A stretch of 64,000 bases of DNA from Thiotrichales bacterium 19S9-11 (GCA_021713395.1 JAKJJT010000005.1:62001-126000); one strand, 5' to 3'. Positions 34,205 through 43,902 are shown, numbered from the stretch's first letter. Notes: a model not told the origin generated them from the letters alone. Translations and numbers: made by a program.

Positions 34205-35609
34205 ACAGGAACAGACAGAACAATTATCAATTGAGTCAATATCTGAGCATATATTCCGAGCTTATGATATAAGAGGCATAGCCTATACAGAACTAACAAC
34301 TCAAGCTGTAACCCTAATTGGTAAAGCATTAGGTAGTTTAGCCCTTGACTTAGAAGAAAGAACCATTGTCGTTGCGCGAGATGGCAGATTATCTGGCTTT
34401 GATTTAATGCAATCACTTAAGGAAGGAGTTTTATCAAGTGGCTGTGATGTTGTGGATATAGGCATTGTGCCAACACCAGTATTATATTATGCAGCTCAAG
34501 CCACAGGCACAGGATCTGGCGTAATGTTAACAGGCAGTCATAACCCTAAAGAATATAATGGTATTAAAATGGTAATTGCGGGTAGAACATTAGCACAAGA
34601 AGATATCCAAAATTTACTAGAGAGAATTAAATCAAACCATTTACTGTCGGGTTGTGGCAATTTATATGAAAAATCAGTTGCTTGGGATTATATTAACTGT
34701 GTTGCAAATGATATTAAAATAATAAAACCTTTAAAAGTAGTTGTTGATGCAGGTAATGGTGTTGCAGGAAGTATCGTGCCACAACTATTAGAAACACTGG
34801 GTGTTGAAGTTGTTAAATTATATTGTGATGTGGATGGTAACTTTCCTAATCATCATCCAGATCCAGCACGTATTGAGAATTTACAAGATTTAATTTCTGT
34901 AGTAAAGCAAGAAAAAGCTGACGTTGGACTAGCTTTTGATGGAGATGGAGATCGTTTGGGTGTTGTAACGCCAAGTGGTAATGTGATTGATCCAGATCGA
35001 CAGTTAATGCTTTATTCACTGTCAGTTTTACGTGATAATCCTGAAGCAAAAATTTTATTTGATGTGAAATGTACTAAAAATCTGGCTCCATTTATTAAAG
35101 AACATGGTGGTGAGCCTGTTATGTATAAAACAGGACATGCTTTAATTAAACGTCAAATGAAAGCACTAAATGCATTATTGGCAGGTGAAATGAGTGGTCA
35201 TATCTTTTTTAATGACCGTTGGTTTGGCTTTGATGATGCTTTATATGTTGCAGCACGGTTGTTAGAAACACTCTCAAATGAAGAAGGCTCAATTGATCAG
35301 TTGTTTGAAAGTATTCCTGATACGGTTAATACACCAGAAATTATGATCCAAGTTGACGAAATAAAAAAGTTTCCGATAGTAGAAAAACTACAAAAAAATG
35401 CAAAAAAGTTTTTCTCAGATGCAACTGATATTATAACCATTGACGGTGTTCGAGTAGAGTTTGAGCATGGTTGGGGGCTAGTTAGAGCTTCTAATACAAC
35501 ACCTTGTTTGTCACTTCGCTTTGAAGCAGATACAGAAGGAGATCTTCATATGCTTCAAAATCAGTTTAGAGCTTGGATGCTAGAAGTTGATGATACGTTG
35601 AGTTTTTAG
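34197..35609 (+). CDS. Phosphomannomutase/phosphoglucomutase
   Basis: Alpha-D-phosphohexomutase of the AlgC/ManB type, interconverting hexose 1- and 6-phosphates for sugar-nucleotide and LPS or polysaccharide synthesis. FRAYDIRGI at the N-terminus, the catalytic phosphoserine loop TGSHNPKEYNGIK, the metal loop FDGDGDRLGVV, the sugar-specificity loop GEMSGHIFF, and the phosphate-binding VRASNTTPCLS at the C-terminus. Length 470 aa (AlgC 463). It overlaps the binding-protein gene by 8 nt and the convergent CorC-like gene by 4 nt. Confidence 0.93.
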   Translation: MTEQEQTEQLSIESISEHIFRAYDIRGIAYTELTTQAVTLIGKALGSLALDLEERTIVVARDGRLSGFDLMQSLKEGVLSSGCDVVDIGIVPTPVLYYAAQATGTGSGVMLTGSHNPKEYNGIKMVIAGRTLAQEDIQNLLERIKSNHLLSGCGNLYEKSVAWDYINCVANDIKIIKPLKVVVDAGNGVAGSIVPQLLETLGVEVVKLYCDVDGNFPNHHPDPARIENLQDLISVVKQEKADVGLAFDGDGDRLGVVTPSGNVIDPDRQLMLYSLSVLRDNPEAKILFDVKCTKNLAPFIKEHGGEPVMYKTGHALIKRQMKALNALLAGEMSGHIFFNDRWFGFDDALYVAARLLETLSNEEGSIDQLFESIPDTVNTPEIMIQVDEIKKFPIVEKLQKNAKKFFSDATDIITIDGVRVEFEHGWGLVRASNTTPCLSLRFEADTEGDLHMLQNQFRAWMLEVDDTLSF

Positions 35610-36856
35610 CTTTTTGGATAAATTCTAGCTTTTTCAATCATATTGTGACTAACTTTAGTTATCTCAATAATTCGAGAGTTAATCTTTAAGCAGCATGGCG
35701 CAGACGGAATTGTTTCTAAATGTTCAGTAATAAGGCCAGATAATGTGTTTGGCCCTTTTGTTGGTAATTTTAGATTTAAGTGACGATTCAACTCTCGTAT
35801 TGTAATGCTGCCAGCAACAATATATGACTGATCTGAAAGCTTTGTGATTAATTCGGAATATTCAAAGGTATCAGCAAACTCACCGACAATCTCTTCTATG
35901 ATGTCCTCTGTTGTAATAATTCCTTCAAATGAACCATATTCATCAACAACAATGGCAAAACGTTCGCCGCGTTGCTGAAACTTGAGTAGTTGAGTCTGTA
36001 ATGACACGCTCTGGGGAATGTAGTAGGCTTCTTGTACCAATTTTAAAATATCAGATTTAGATACAGTTTGTTTGTGGCTACAGTACCCAAGCACGCGATG
36101 GACATTTAAAACGCCAATGATCTGATCAATGTCATTGCGGTATGCTATAACTTTTCTGTGTTGGCACTTGCTAACAGACTTTAAAATATCTTCAACAGGT
36201 AGATCAAGGTCAACGGCATCAACTTTCCTTCTAGGTAACATGACATCGGAGACGGTAATATTTTCAAGTTCTAGTATGCCTAGTAGCATATTGCGATAAT
36301 TTCTAGTTAACGTTGCACCGGATTCAGTAACAACAGAGTGGAGCTCATCTTTTGTTAGAGGGTCATTTGTCACTGACTTTGGAATTAAGATGCCAAAGAG
36401 CTTTAAAACCAAATTTACAATTGTATTTGCCAACCATGCGACAGGGTATAATAACCAAAGCAGTATCTTAAGCGCATAAGAGGCAGGAAAGGCAAATTTT
36501 TCTGGATATATCGCAGCTAGTGTTTTTGGCATCACTTCAGCAAAAATAAGGATAATTAGTGTTAATATAATTGTTGAAGCAAAAAGACCGAATTGTCCCA
36601 GCCAGCGTTCAGCAAGGATAGTCGCAATAGCAGAGGCAAGTATGTTAGCAAAGGTATTTCCAATTAATATAACACCTAAAATACGATCTGGACGCTTCAA
36701 TAAACCGATGGTTCTTTTGGCAGCTTTATGCTTATTCTTTGCCAAGTGTCGCAAACGATAGCGGTTAAGTGCCATTAGGCTTGTTTCTGAACCAGAAAAA
36801 AAAGCAGAGCAAGATATTAATACAATGATAAAAACTATTGGAAGGATAACATCCAT
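35606..36856 (-). CDS. CNNM/CorC-family membrane protein (YfjD-like)
   Basis: N-terminal DUF21 membrane domain (three to four helices, residues 1-140; SGSETSLMALNRYRLRHLA, PKTLAAIYPEKFA), then a CBS pair (about 195-320; DVMLPRRKVDAVDLD, RFAIVVDEYGSFEGIITTED split as VVDEYGSFEGI) and a CorC_HlyC C-terminal domain. CNNM/CorC proteins take part in Mg2+ or Co2+ efflux and homeostasis. Length 416 aa. It lies 15 nt after smg and forms a minus-strand run with dprA and smg. Confidence 0.9.
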   Translation of the reverse strand: MDVILPIVFIIVLISCSAFFSGSETSLMALNRYRLRHLAKNKHKAAKRTIGLLKRPDRILGVILIGNTFANILASAIATILAERWLGQFGLFASTIILTLIILIFAEVMPKTLAAIYPEKFAFPASYALKILLWLLYPVAWLANTIVNLVLKLFGILIPKSVTNDPLTKDELHSVVTESGATLTRNYRNMLLGILELENITVSDVMLPRRKVDAVDLDLPVEDILKSVSKCQHRKVIAYRNDIDQIIGVLNVHRVLGYCSHKQTVSKSDILKLVQEAYYIPQSVSLQTQLLKFQQRGERFAIVVDEYGSFEGIITTEDIIEEIVGEFADTFEYSELITKLSDQSYIVAGSITIRELNRHLNLKLPTKGPNTLSGLITEHLETIPSAPCCLKINSRIIEITKVSHNMIEKARIYPKS

Positions 36857-36871
36857 GGTAGCTCCCGGTGA

Positions 36872-37387
36872 TTAATGTAAAATAGGCGTGTGTTTTTTAT
36901 GATGTTTCTCATCAAGGAGATCATGAACAAGTAATTCTAACATTTGTTCAGGGCCTTCTTGATTTAATTTAGTCATTGATATGATCCACTTTATATGCTC
37001 AAGCGACACTTCAGCTATGTCAAGTGCAGCAATTTGAGTAAAAATAAACTCTCTCACGGAAGGGGAAAGTTTTCCGTTTTGTTCTAATGTTAGTAAGTAG
37101 CCAATTGCTTCAGGAGAAATTTTATTTAATTCTTGATCATGGTAAACGCGAAATCCATTTGATTGGCTAAGTCTATTGATTTGAGATTCATCTTGATTTT
37201 TTAAGTTAAATGATTCTAGCCAGTGGATAAGTCTTTGTATTTCTTTTTTATCAAAGCCAGCATCCACTAATTGTATTTCGATTTCATCAGATGTTGTATA
37301 AGTTGGTTCAGATGGAGATGCGCCACTCTCTACACTAATTTTCTCAAATAAATACATTAACGTATCTAATAAATTTTTGTTGCTCAT
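36872..37387 (-). CDS. smg: Smg (DUF494) family protein
   Basis: Helical cytoplasmic protein conserved next to dprA in gammaproteobacteria. The family start NLLDTLMYLFEKI, and the later ALDxAEVSLEHIKWIISM and PEQMLELLVHDL are characteristic. At 171 aa it is slightly longer than E. coli Smg (157). Function unknown. It follows dprA by 24 nt. Confidence 0.88.
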   Translation of the reverse strand: MSNKNLLDTLMYLFEKISVESGASPSEPTYTTSDEIEIQLVDAGFDKKEIQRLIHWLESFNLKNQDESQINRLSQSNGFRVYHDQELNKISPEAIGYLLTLEQNGKLSPSVREFIFTQIAALDIAEVSLEHIKWIISMTKLNQEGPEQMLELLVHDLLDEKHHKKHTPILH

Positions 37388-37411
37388 TATGTTTGGATGC
37401 CTTATTCAACA

Positions 37412-38554
37412 TTATATTCTTCTATAGCCTCCTGGAATGGTTTCAATTTTTTGCATAAGCTCTAGGGTAAATAGATGCTCATGAATGCTTCCGGAGTCGA
37501 TACTTGTTCCCTCTATAATAATATCTATCGGGGTGTTTTGGTAGTTAATATGTGATAAAATTTTCTCTTGTTCGCTATTAAGTTCACTTTTATTTACTAT
37601 GCAAGCAGGATGTGATGCTTTATGGGGGCTGTTAGTTACATTTGATTTTCTCATAGGGTCTACTTCTTCTAAAATTTCATCAATATTAGTTACTAATGTC
37701 GCCCCTTCTCTAATAAGTTTATGACACCCAGATGATACAAAAGAGTTTATTTGACCAGGCAAGGCAAAAACCTCTCGGTTTTGATCTAATGCATAATTTG
37801 CTGTAATAAGCGAGCCACTTTTAAGTGAGCTTTCAATTACTAGTGTGCCCAAAGCAAGACCGCTAATGATTCGATTTCGTCTGGGAAAGCGATAACGCTC
37901 TGGAAGTGAGTTAAGAGGGAACTCAGAAATGATTGCACCATGATTATCTAAAATTTTATCAGCTAAGGGTAAATTTTGATTTGGATAAATATGATTTAAT
38001 CCCGTCCCCATAACAGCAATTGTCTTACCATTAGCATTAACTGCGCCTAGATGTGCCTGTGTATCTATTCCAAGTGCAAGTCCACTGGTAATACAGTATT
38101 GCTCATATGTTAATGCTTTGGCAAAGTTAAATGCTTCCTTTAAGCCGTAGTGGCTAGCATTTCTCGTACCAACAATAGCAATTTGTGGTAGTGTAAGCGC
38201 ATTTAAATTTCCTTTAATGTATAAAACTGGTGGGGGTGAGTGAATTTGCTTTAATAGCTTGGGGTAATGTGGGCTTTTCAATGTTATTAAGTGATGTTGA
38301 CTTGATTTATCAAGCCATTGATTAACTAAATTAATATAGTTGGCATGTTCTTTGCTTATGCCGCTTTTTAGTTCTATTAAGGTTTGTTTGGGTAACTTTA
38401 ATTTAGTTTGGAAATAATCAATATTTTCAAAAAAATCGATTAATGAAGGTGACTGATTAATAATTTTTAGTGCTAATTGTATGCCGATGCCATTTATTTG
38501 TTCAAGAATGCTCCAGAGTGATTGTTCGTTATATTTTATTTTTTTGTTTTTCAT
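37412..38554 (-). CDS. dprA: DNA-processing protein DprA
   Basis: Loads RecA onto incoming single-stranded DNA during natural transformation. The central Rossmann-like DprA domain has GTRNASHYG, ITSGLALGIDTQAHLGA, AVMGTGLNHIYPNQN, SEFPL, FPRRNRIISGLA and FALPGQINSFVSSGCHKLI. A short N-terminal SAM-like and a C-terminal winged-helix (DLA) part complete the 380 aa. Its presence suggests competence or at least ancestral uptake ability. First gene of dprA-smg-corC; divergent from fkpB. Confidence 0.93.
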   Translation of the reverse strand: MKNKKIKYNEQSLWSILEQINGIGIQLALKIINQSPSLIDFFENIDYFQTKLKLPKQTLIELKSGISKEHANYINLVNQWLDKSSQHHLITLKSPHYPKLLKQIHSPPPVLYIKGNLNALTLPQIAIVGTRNASHYGLKEAFNFAKALTYEQYCITSGLALGIDTQAHLGAVNANGKTIAVMGTGLNHIYPNQNLPLADKILDNHGAIISEFPLNSLPERYRFPRRNRIISGLALGTLVIESSLKSGSLITANYALDQNREVFALPGQINSFVSSGCHKLIREGATLVTNIDEILEEVDPMRKSNVTNSPHKASHPACIVNKSELNSEQEKILSHINYQNTPIDIIIEGTSIDSGSIHEHLFTLELMQKIETIPGGYRRI

Positions 38555-38774
38555 TTTATACTACTTCCTTGTGTTGCAATAAAAACTTCAATCATTAATG
38601 ACCACTAGTGAAATATTATATTTTTTAGGTTTAAAATAATATATTAATATGCAGGTTTTAATTTTATTCAAGATAATTGAGTACAAAAATGTGTTAGTAA
38701 TTTGTGCATAGATTGAAAATGTTTTAAAATCTTCTGTTCACACAGCATAAAAATAAATTAGTTTAAGTTTTTAA
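38555..38774. other. Divergent intergenic region dprA/fkpB
   Basis: 220 nt of AT-rich sequence that must hold promoters for dprA-smg-corC and fkpB-ispH-aroH-pssA. I see no consensus box pair or operator I would defend. Confidence 0.35.
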
Positions 38775-39215
38775 ATGAAAGTAACACAAGATAGTTTTGT
38801 GACAATGCATTTCAAAATCAGGTTAAAAGATGGCAGTATTGCTGAGGATACGAGGCAATATAACCAAGCATTTTCATTTCAAATGTCTGATCAAATTTTC
38901 TCAGATAAGTTTGAGCAAGCGCTTTATGGGTTATCTGAAGGAGAGCATAAAAAAATCATGCTGCTTCCAGAGGATGCATTTGGTGATGTCCATCCTGCGT
39001 TGATTTATCAGGTGCCAAAATATAAATTTACAGATGATATAGAGTTGGATTTAGGCGTTTTAATAGCGTTTTCACAGCCAGATGGAAGTGAGTTGCCGGG
39101 GCTTATCACCAAAATAGAAGAAAATGAAGTTACGGTAGATTTTAATCATCCATTGGCAGGTAAAGTGGTTTTATTTGAAGTTGATATTTTAAAAGTTGAG
39201 AATGCAAATGATTGA
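38775..39215 (+). CDS. fkpB: FKBP-type peptidyl-prolyl isomerase (SlpA/FkpB-like)
   Basis: Cis-trans prolyl isomerase and chaperone of the SlyD/SlpA type. [18 protein letters not shown], the FKBP core [24 protein letters not shown] and the C-terminal [16 protein letters not shown]; the inserted-in-flap domain between is present. Length 146 aa (E. coli FkpB 149). It overlaps ispH by 8 nt, as fkpB and ispH do in many gammaproteobacteria. Confidence 0.92.
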   Translation: MKVTQDSFVTMHFKIRLKDGSIAEDTRQYNQAFSFQMSDQIFSDKFEQALYGLSEGEHKKIMLLPEDAFGDVHPALIYQVPKYKFTDDIELDLGVLIAFSQPDGSELPGLITKIEENEVTVDFNHPLAGKVVLFEVDILKVENAND

Positions 39216-40167
39216 GATTGTATTAGCTAATCCGAGAGGTTTTTGTGCAGGCGTTAGTCGTGCAATTGAGATTGTTGAACAAGTACTATCACTAGTAGAT
39301 GAGCCTGTATATGTTCGTCATGAGGTGGTGCATAACCGTTTTGTTGTTGAAGATTTAAAGAAGAAAGGTGCAATTTTTGTTGATGAGCTTGATGAAGTGC
39401 CAGATGGTGCGACTGTTATTTATAGTGCACATGGTGTTTCTCAAGCTGTAAGACGACAAGCAAAAGAAAAGCAGTTGACAGTATTTGATGCAACATGCCC
39501 TTTAGTTACCAAGGTTCATATTGAAGTTGCAAAAGCAGCAAAAGAAAATCAAGAGTGTATATTAGTTGGTCATAAGGGACACCCAGAGGTGGAGGGGACG
39601 TTAGGGCAGTACTTACAATCTAGTGGTCAAATCTATTTAGTAGAGTCTGTTGAAGATGTTTATCAATTAGATGTAAAAAATCCAGAAAACTTAGTATTTT
39701 CAACACAGACAACGTTATCAGTCAATGAGACCAATGATATAATAAAAGCGTTACAACAAAAGTATCCTCTAATTAAGCAACCAAAGAAAGAAGATATCTG
39801 TTATGCAACGACCAACCGCCAAAATGCAGTTTATGAGCTAGCGAATGAAGTTGATGTTGTGTTAGTTGTTGGATCAAAGAATAGTTCTAATTCAAATCGC
39901 CTAAAAGAACTTGCCCAGTCATGTGGTATTAATGCATATTTACTTGATAATCCAGATCAAGTTGAGGCGAGCTGGTTTCGCTCTGTTAAACGCATTGGTG
40001 TAACAGCTGGTGCATCTGCACCAGAGGTGCTAGTTGAACAAATTGTCAATACAATTAAACAGATGTTAGGTGATGTGACTTTAAGGCAGCTAAAAGGAGT
40101 TAAAGAAAACATTACATTTCCATTACCTAAAGTACTAAAAAAATTGAAACAAAAAGAGACTTGTTAG
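39208..40167 (+). CDS. ispH: 4-hydroxy-3-methylbut-2-enyl diphosphate reductase
   Basis: [4Fe-4S] enzyme for the last step of the MEP isoprenoid pathway, making IPP and DMAPP. The three cluster Cys are in [19 protein letters not shown] and [11 protein letters not shown]. The His residues VRHEVVHN and IYSAHGVS and [11 protein letters not shown] line the active site. The start is set at ATG 39208, overlapping the fkpB stop, because the family begins a few residues before [12 protein letters not shown] 39202 is also possible. Confidence 0.95.
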   Translation: MIEIVLANPRGFCAGVSRAIEIVEQVLSLVDEPVYVRHEVVHNRFVVEDLKKKGAIFVDELDEVPDGATVIYSAHGVSQAVRRQAKEKQLTVFDATCPLVTKVHIEVAKAAKENQECILVGHKGHPEVEGTLGQYLQSSGQIYLVESVEDVYQLDVKNPENLVFSTQTTLSVNETNDIIKALQQKYPLIKQPKKEDICYATTNRQNAVYELANEVDVVLVVGSKNSSNSNRLKELAQSCGINAYLLDNPDQVEASWFRSVKRIGVTAGASAPEVLVEQIVNTIKQMLGDVTLRQLKGVKENITFPLPKVLKKLKQKETC

Positions 40168-40175
40168 GGAGTGCT

Positions 40176-40544
40176 ATGTTTATCTGTCGAGGCGTCCGTG
40201 GAGCGACAACAATAGAGTCAAATACAAAAGAAGCAATTGAGATTGCAACTATTGAATTGTTAGAAGAGCTTGTAAAACGAAATCAAATTGATATAGATTA
40301 CTTAGCAAGTGTTATTTTTGCGGTAACCCCTGATATTACAGCTTCTTTTCCACCGACAGCAGCAAGAAAGCTTGGCTGGCATCATGTGCCCTTATTAAAC
40401 TGTCAAGAAATGAAGGCAGATAAAGGCTTGCCGTTGTGTATTAGGGTCTTGTTGCACTGGAATACGGATAAAGATATTACAGAAGTAAAGCATATATATC
40501 TAAGGGGTGCCGCTATACTTAGGCCTGATATTACTCAAATATAA
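40176..40544 (+). CDS. AroH-class chorismate mutase
   Basis: Monofunctional chorismate mutase of the trimeric alpha/beta-barrel (Bacillus AroH) class, converting chorismate to prephenate for Phe/Tyr. ICRGVRGATTIESNT carries the N-terminal Arg; FAVTPDITASFPPTAARKLGW and PLLNCQEM hold the active-site Arg and Cys/Glu; LPLCIRVLLHWNT gives the second Arg; HIYLRGAAILRPD closes the sheet. The start is ATG 40176, 4 nt after AGGGAG (40166-40171). Length 122 aa. Most gammaproteobacteria use AroQ-type mutases fused to PheA or TyrA. Confidence 0.9.
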   Translation: MFICRGVRGATTIESNTKEAIEIATIELLEELVKRNQIDIDYLASVIFAVTPDITASFPPTAARKLGWHHVPLLNCQEMKADKGLPLCIRVLLHWNTDKDITEVKHIYLRGAAILRPDITQI

Positions 40545-40562
40545 AAAAGGACATAATTTCAA

Positions 40563-41333
40563 ATGAGTCATCAAGATAATGAAACAAATAAAAATAAAGG
40601 CATTTATTTGCTACCAAACTTATTTACTTCAGCTGCGCTATTTTCAGGATTTTATGCAATTGTAGCAGCTTCGCAGCATCACTTTCGCATAGCAGCAATT
40701 GCTATTTTTGTTGCAATGATCATGGATGCGCTTGATGGTCGTGTGGCTAGGATGACTGGTACTCAAAGCGCATTTGGAGCAGAGTATGATTCGTTATCAG
40801 ATATGGTTTCTTTTGGTGTATCGCCTGCTTTGGTTGTTTATTTTTGGGCTTTAGAGCCATTAAAGCAGGTTGGTTGGCTTATTTCGTTTCTATTTGTTGC
40901 TTGTGTTGCATTACGGCTTGCGAGATTTAATACATCAACATCATCCTCAGATAAGCGATACTTCTATGGGTTGCCCTGTCCTGCAGCAGCAGCTGCTATA
41001 GCAGGTTATGTCTGGTTAGGGCAACTATATGGTTTTCAAGGTGTAGCTAATTCAATTATTGTTGCGATAATGACAGTTTATCTTTCTTTAATGATGGTTA
41101 GTAGTATTAAGTATAGGAGCTTTAAAGACTATGACTTTAAGTCAAGCGTCCCTTTTGCAACGGTTGTAGCAATTGTATTAATTTATATTTTATTTGTTGC
41201 TTTGGATCCAGAGCACGTATTATTTACAGCTTTCTCTATTTATGCTCTTTCAGGGCCATTAGGAGGCATTACAATTAAGTTATTTGAGCATATAAAGCAG
41301 CGACGTTTTCTTCGAAGGAATAAAGATAAATAG
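40563..41333 (+). CDS. pssA: CDP-diacylglycerol--serine O-phosphatidyltransferase
   Basis: Membrane enzyme making phosphatidylserine from CDP-DAG and serine. It has the CDP-alcohol phosphatidyltransferase signature DG-x2-AR-x8-G-x3-D-x3-D, seen as DALDGRVARMTG followed by GAEYDSLSD (about residues 56-81). LPNLFTSAALFSGFYA is the typical first helix. About seven to eight hydrophobic segments, 256 aa, the Gram-positive/alpha-type PssA rather than the E. coli peripheral type. The Shine-Dalgarno AAAAGGA precedes the ATG; it continues the fkpB-ispH-aroH run. Confidence 0.92.
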   Translation: MSHQDNETNKNKGIYLLPNLFTSAALFSGFYAIVAASQHHFRIAAIAIFVAMIMDALDGRVARMTGTQSAFGAEYDSLSDMVSFGVSPALVVYFWALEPLKQVGWLISFLFVACVALRLARFNTSTSSSDKRYFYGLPCPAAAAAIAGYVWLGQLYGFQGVANSIIVAIMTVYLSLMMVSSIKYRSFKDYDFKSSVPFATVVAIVLIYILFVALDPEHVLFTAFSIYALSGPLGGITIKLFEHIKQRRFLRRNKDK

Positions 41334-41437
41334 TAAAATTTACTAAAAAATCATGCATTAGTTCAAGCCTTAAGGTATAACTATTAAAGTAAGAGTCCAT
41401 TTTCTAATAGCTAATTCGTTAGGTGAGGATTGTTGGT

Positions 41438-43357
41438 TTGTTTGGTTTTAAAAAGCTAGTATTATTAACATTAATTCTTTTTGTATTTATCTTAGATAAT
41501 GCCTTTGGGAAACTAACAGATCAAGAATATCGAGTTCTTTTTCAACAAGCTAGAAGTCATATTAATGATTCAGACTTATCACGATACTACCAACTAAAGC
41601 TTAAACTAAAAGCCTATTCATTATACCCTTATTTAAGATATTTGGAAATTATTAACCATTTTGACGATATAGGCATAGAAAAAGTAGAAGCTTATATTAG
41701 AGAAAACCAAGATTCTTTTTGGGGAGCCCTATTAATGCCACAATGGTTAAACTACCTAGGAAGTAATGAAATTTGGGATGTTTATCTAAAGTATGGTAAA
41801 AGCAGCAGTACAAGAGAAAGAAAGTGCTGGTATGCTGAGGCATTATACAAAGAACAATCAAAGGATTTAGGGCTGAAAGCATTTAACTCTATTTGGCTAT
41901 ATGGGCGTTCATTGCCTGATGCCTGTAATTTTATACTGTCAAAATGGCAAGGCTCAAAATATGATACAAAGCTAATGAGGATGAAACGTATTAAGTTAGC
42001 GATGCAATCAAAACAATATGATTTAGCACGATACTTGAGCTATAAGCTAGATAAAAAAAATCAATCATTTATACAAGCGTGGGTTAATGCTGAGTTGAGT
42101 CCGCAACATTCAATAGTAGTATTTATGAGTAAATATAAAAATTATAAACACTTTGAATACGCATTAGATGAAGCATTTGACCATTATACTGAACGAGATG
42201 TTTTATCAGCAGTTAAGACATTTGAGCAGAACCAAGATAAAATACCTACTGATATAAGAGGAAAAGTAGTTGCAAACATTGCAATGGAACTGGCAAGAAT
42301 TCATCGACCAGAGGCCATGCTTTGGCTTGATAAAGTGCCAACTCAATATGCAACTAGTTTGACTTGGCAGTGGCGAGCTAGAACAGCGATACGAAATTTA
42401 GAGTTTACAAAGCTTGTTTCATGGATTAATCAAATGCCAGATGAACTTAAGTCTAAGAGTCAATGGCAATATTGGTTAGCAGTTGGCCTTTATCATACAA
42501 ATAATAAAAAACAGTCAACTATGATTTGGGAGAAATTAGCAAAAGAGAGAGATTATTATGGCTTTTTATCAGCAGATCAGATTAATCAACCATACAACTT
42601 GAAAACAGAAACAAATAAAGTATCAGAAAAGCTAGTTAAAGAAATATATCAAGACCCAAAAATTCAACAAATCTATCAACTATATCAATTGGGTGAGCTT
42701 CAATTAGCAAATTATTACTGGCGCTGGGAACTTAAAAAGTTTGAGCGTGATAAGGCGCTGGCTGCGGCAGAAGTAGCTAATCGTTGGAACATCGCAAGTA
42801 TGTCTATTTATGCTTACAATCAAGCTGGTTATTTTGAGGATTTGATTCATCGTTTTCCATTGGCTTATAAAAGTGATATTTTAAGATATACAAATAAATA
42901 TAAGATAAACCCTGGCTGGGTGTGGGCATTAACTCGTCAAGAAAGTCACTTTAATCCTAAAGCTACATCAGGCGTTGGTGCAAGAGGGCTAATGCAGTTA
43001 ATGCCTTCAACAGCAGATTATATTGCTTCTAAGTATAATATTCCATATAGTGATTCATCTGAGCTATATAAGCCAAAAATTAATTTAGAATTAGGTATTG
43101 CAAATTTATCACATGTTTACCAGCAGTTTAATGAAAGTGTTGTTGTTGCAACTGCTGCCTATAATGCAGGTTACGGGAATGCAAAATCTTGGTTGCCTGA
43201 GCATAGACTAAAAGCATCTTATTGGATAGAAACTGTACCATTTCTTGAAACGAGAACTTATTTAAGGCGAGTTCTAACCTACTCAATTATTTATGAAAAC
43301 TTACAATTAGGTAAAGATATAAAAATTAAAGATTTAATGAGCTCAATACAAAGATGA
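41438..43357 (+). CDS. slt: Soluble-type lytic murein transglycosylase (Slt70-like)
   Basis: Cleaves peptidoglycan glycan strands to 1,6-anhydro products. After a signal peptide (LVLLTLILFVFI ... AFG) comes a long helical superhelix (U and L domains) and a C-terminal SLT domain: ALTRQESHFNPKATSGVGA (catalytic Glu, codon at 42941, about residue 502), GLMQLMPSTADYIA, and VATAAYNAGYGNAKSW. The start is TTG 41438 because the only Shine-Dalgarno, GTGAGGA (41423-41429), is correctly spaced for it; a GTG start at 41423 overlaps that site. Length about 640 aa, as for Slt70. Single gene. Confidence 0.9.
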   Translation: MFGFKKLVLLTLILFVFILDNAFGKLTDQEYRVLFQQARSHINDSDLSRYYQLKLKLKAYSLYPYLRYLEIINHFDDIGIEKVEAYIRENQDSFWGALLMPQWLNYLGSNEIWDVYLKYGKSSSTRERKCWYAEALYKEQSKDLGLKAFNSIWLYGRSLPDACNFILSKWQGSKYDTKLMRMKRIKLAMQSKQYDLARYLSYKLDKKNQSFIQAWVNAELSPQHSIVVFMSKYKNYKHFEYALDEAFDHYTERDVLSAVKTFEQNQDKIPTDIRGKVVANIAMELARIHRPEAMLWLDKVPTQYATSLTWQWRARTAIRNLEFTKLVSWINQMPDELKSKSQWQYWLAVGLYHTNNKKQSTMIWEKLAKERDYYGFLSADQINQPYNLKTETNKVSEKLVKEIYQDPKIQQIYQLYQLGELQLANYYWRWELKKFERDKALAAAEVANRWNIASMSIYAYNQAGYFEDLIHRFPLAYKSDILRYTNKYKINPGWVWALTRQESHFNPKATSGVGARGLMQLMPSTADYIASKYNIPYSDSSELYKPKINLELGIANLSHVYQQFNESVVVATAAYNAGYGNAKSWLPEHRLKASYWIETVPFLETRTYLRRVLTYSIIYENLQLGKDIKIKDLMSSIQR

Positions 43358-43371
43358 TATTGCTTCTAAAC

Positions 43372-43788
43372 TTAAGGGGTTACAAAAATTATATCACATA
43401 ATCCATTGGATAGAATAGAATCAGATGTTGAGCTTGTTAATAGCTTAACTAAGTAATGATTTTTACGATTTCCTAAAATGACCAAATCAATTTGTTTTTC
43501 ACGAACATAGTTAACAATATCAGATCTTGGGTTTCCCTTAATTAATTGATAGTCTTCAATAACAAGTGATAGGCGATTTAGTATATCTTTCATTGTTTGA
43601 TTAACACTATCAGTAATTTCTTTTTCACCATCAATTGATAGCAGGTGACTGAATGTAATCTCTGCCGGAATAACGGAGATAATACTAAATCGAGATTGAA
43701 ATGCTTTTACAATGTGCTGAGACTTTTCAATAAGATAGTCATAGTCATCGCTTAAATCAACAGCTAATAAGATATGTTGATAAATCAT
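43372..43788 (-). CDS. Universal stress protein (UspA family)
   Basis: Single UspA domain of 138 aa, starting with YQHILLAVDLSDD and ending LVILGNRKNHYLVKL and LCDIIFVTP. The ATP-binding consensus G-x2-G-x9-G-S/T is not intact (LGNRKN then no matching Gly), so it is closer to the non-ATP-binding UspA subgroup. Convergent with slt (14-nt gap) and divergent from the suf operon. Confidence 0.88.
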   Translation of the reverse strand: MIYQHILLAVDLSDDYDYLIEKSQHIVKAFQSRFSIISVIPAEITFSHLLSIDGEKEITDSVNQTMKDILNRLSLVIEDYQLIKGNPRSDIVNYVREKQIDLVILGNRKNHYLVKLLTSSTSDSILSNGLCDIIFVTP

Positions 43789-43789
43789 T

Positions 43790-43851
43790 TAGCATTCCTT
43801 AATAAAGTATTATTTTAAATTTAGCATAATCTTTTAAGATTGCCACTTGCC
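43790..43851. other. Intergenic DNA, nothing recognised
   Basis: AT-rich spacer between the universal stress protein and the suf promoter; no hairpin or ORF stands out. Confidence 0.4.
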
Positions 43852-43880
43852 TTGACAAAGCATATATTTAAGCGTATCTT
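43852..43880 (+). promoter_or_regulatory. Sigma-70 promoter of the suf operon
   Basis: -35 TTGACA (43852-43857), 17-nt spacer, -10 TATCTT (43875-43880); predicted start about 43886-43888. This excludes the upstream TTG codon at 43880 as a translation start for the regulator. Confidence 0.75.
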
Positions 43881-43902
43881 TGGCGCACAATTGTGAACCA
43901 AA
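43879..43902. promoter_or_regulatory. Interrupted 24-bp palindrome over the suf promoter
   Basis: Outer arms TTTGG (43879-43883) and CCAAA (43898-43902) flank a perfect inner palindrome CACAATTGTG (43886-43895), with 2-nt spacers on each side. It overlaps the -10 end and the predicted transcription start, the position of a repressor operator. It does not look like the E. coli IscR type 1 or type 2 sites. Confidence 0.6.
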
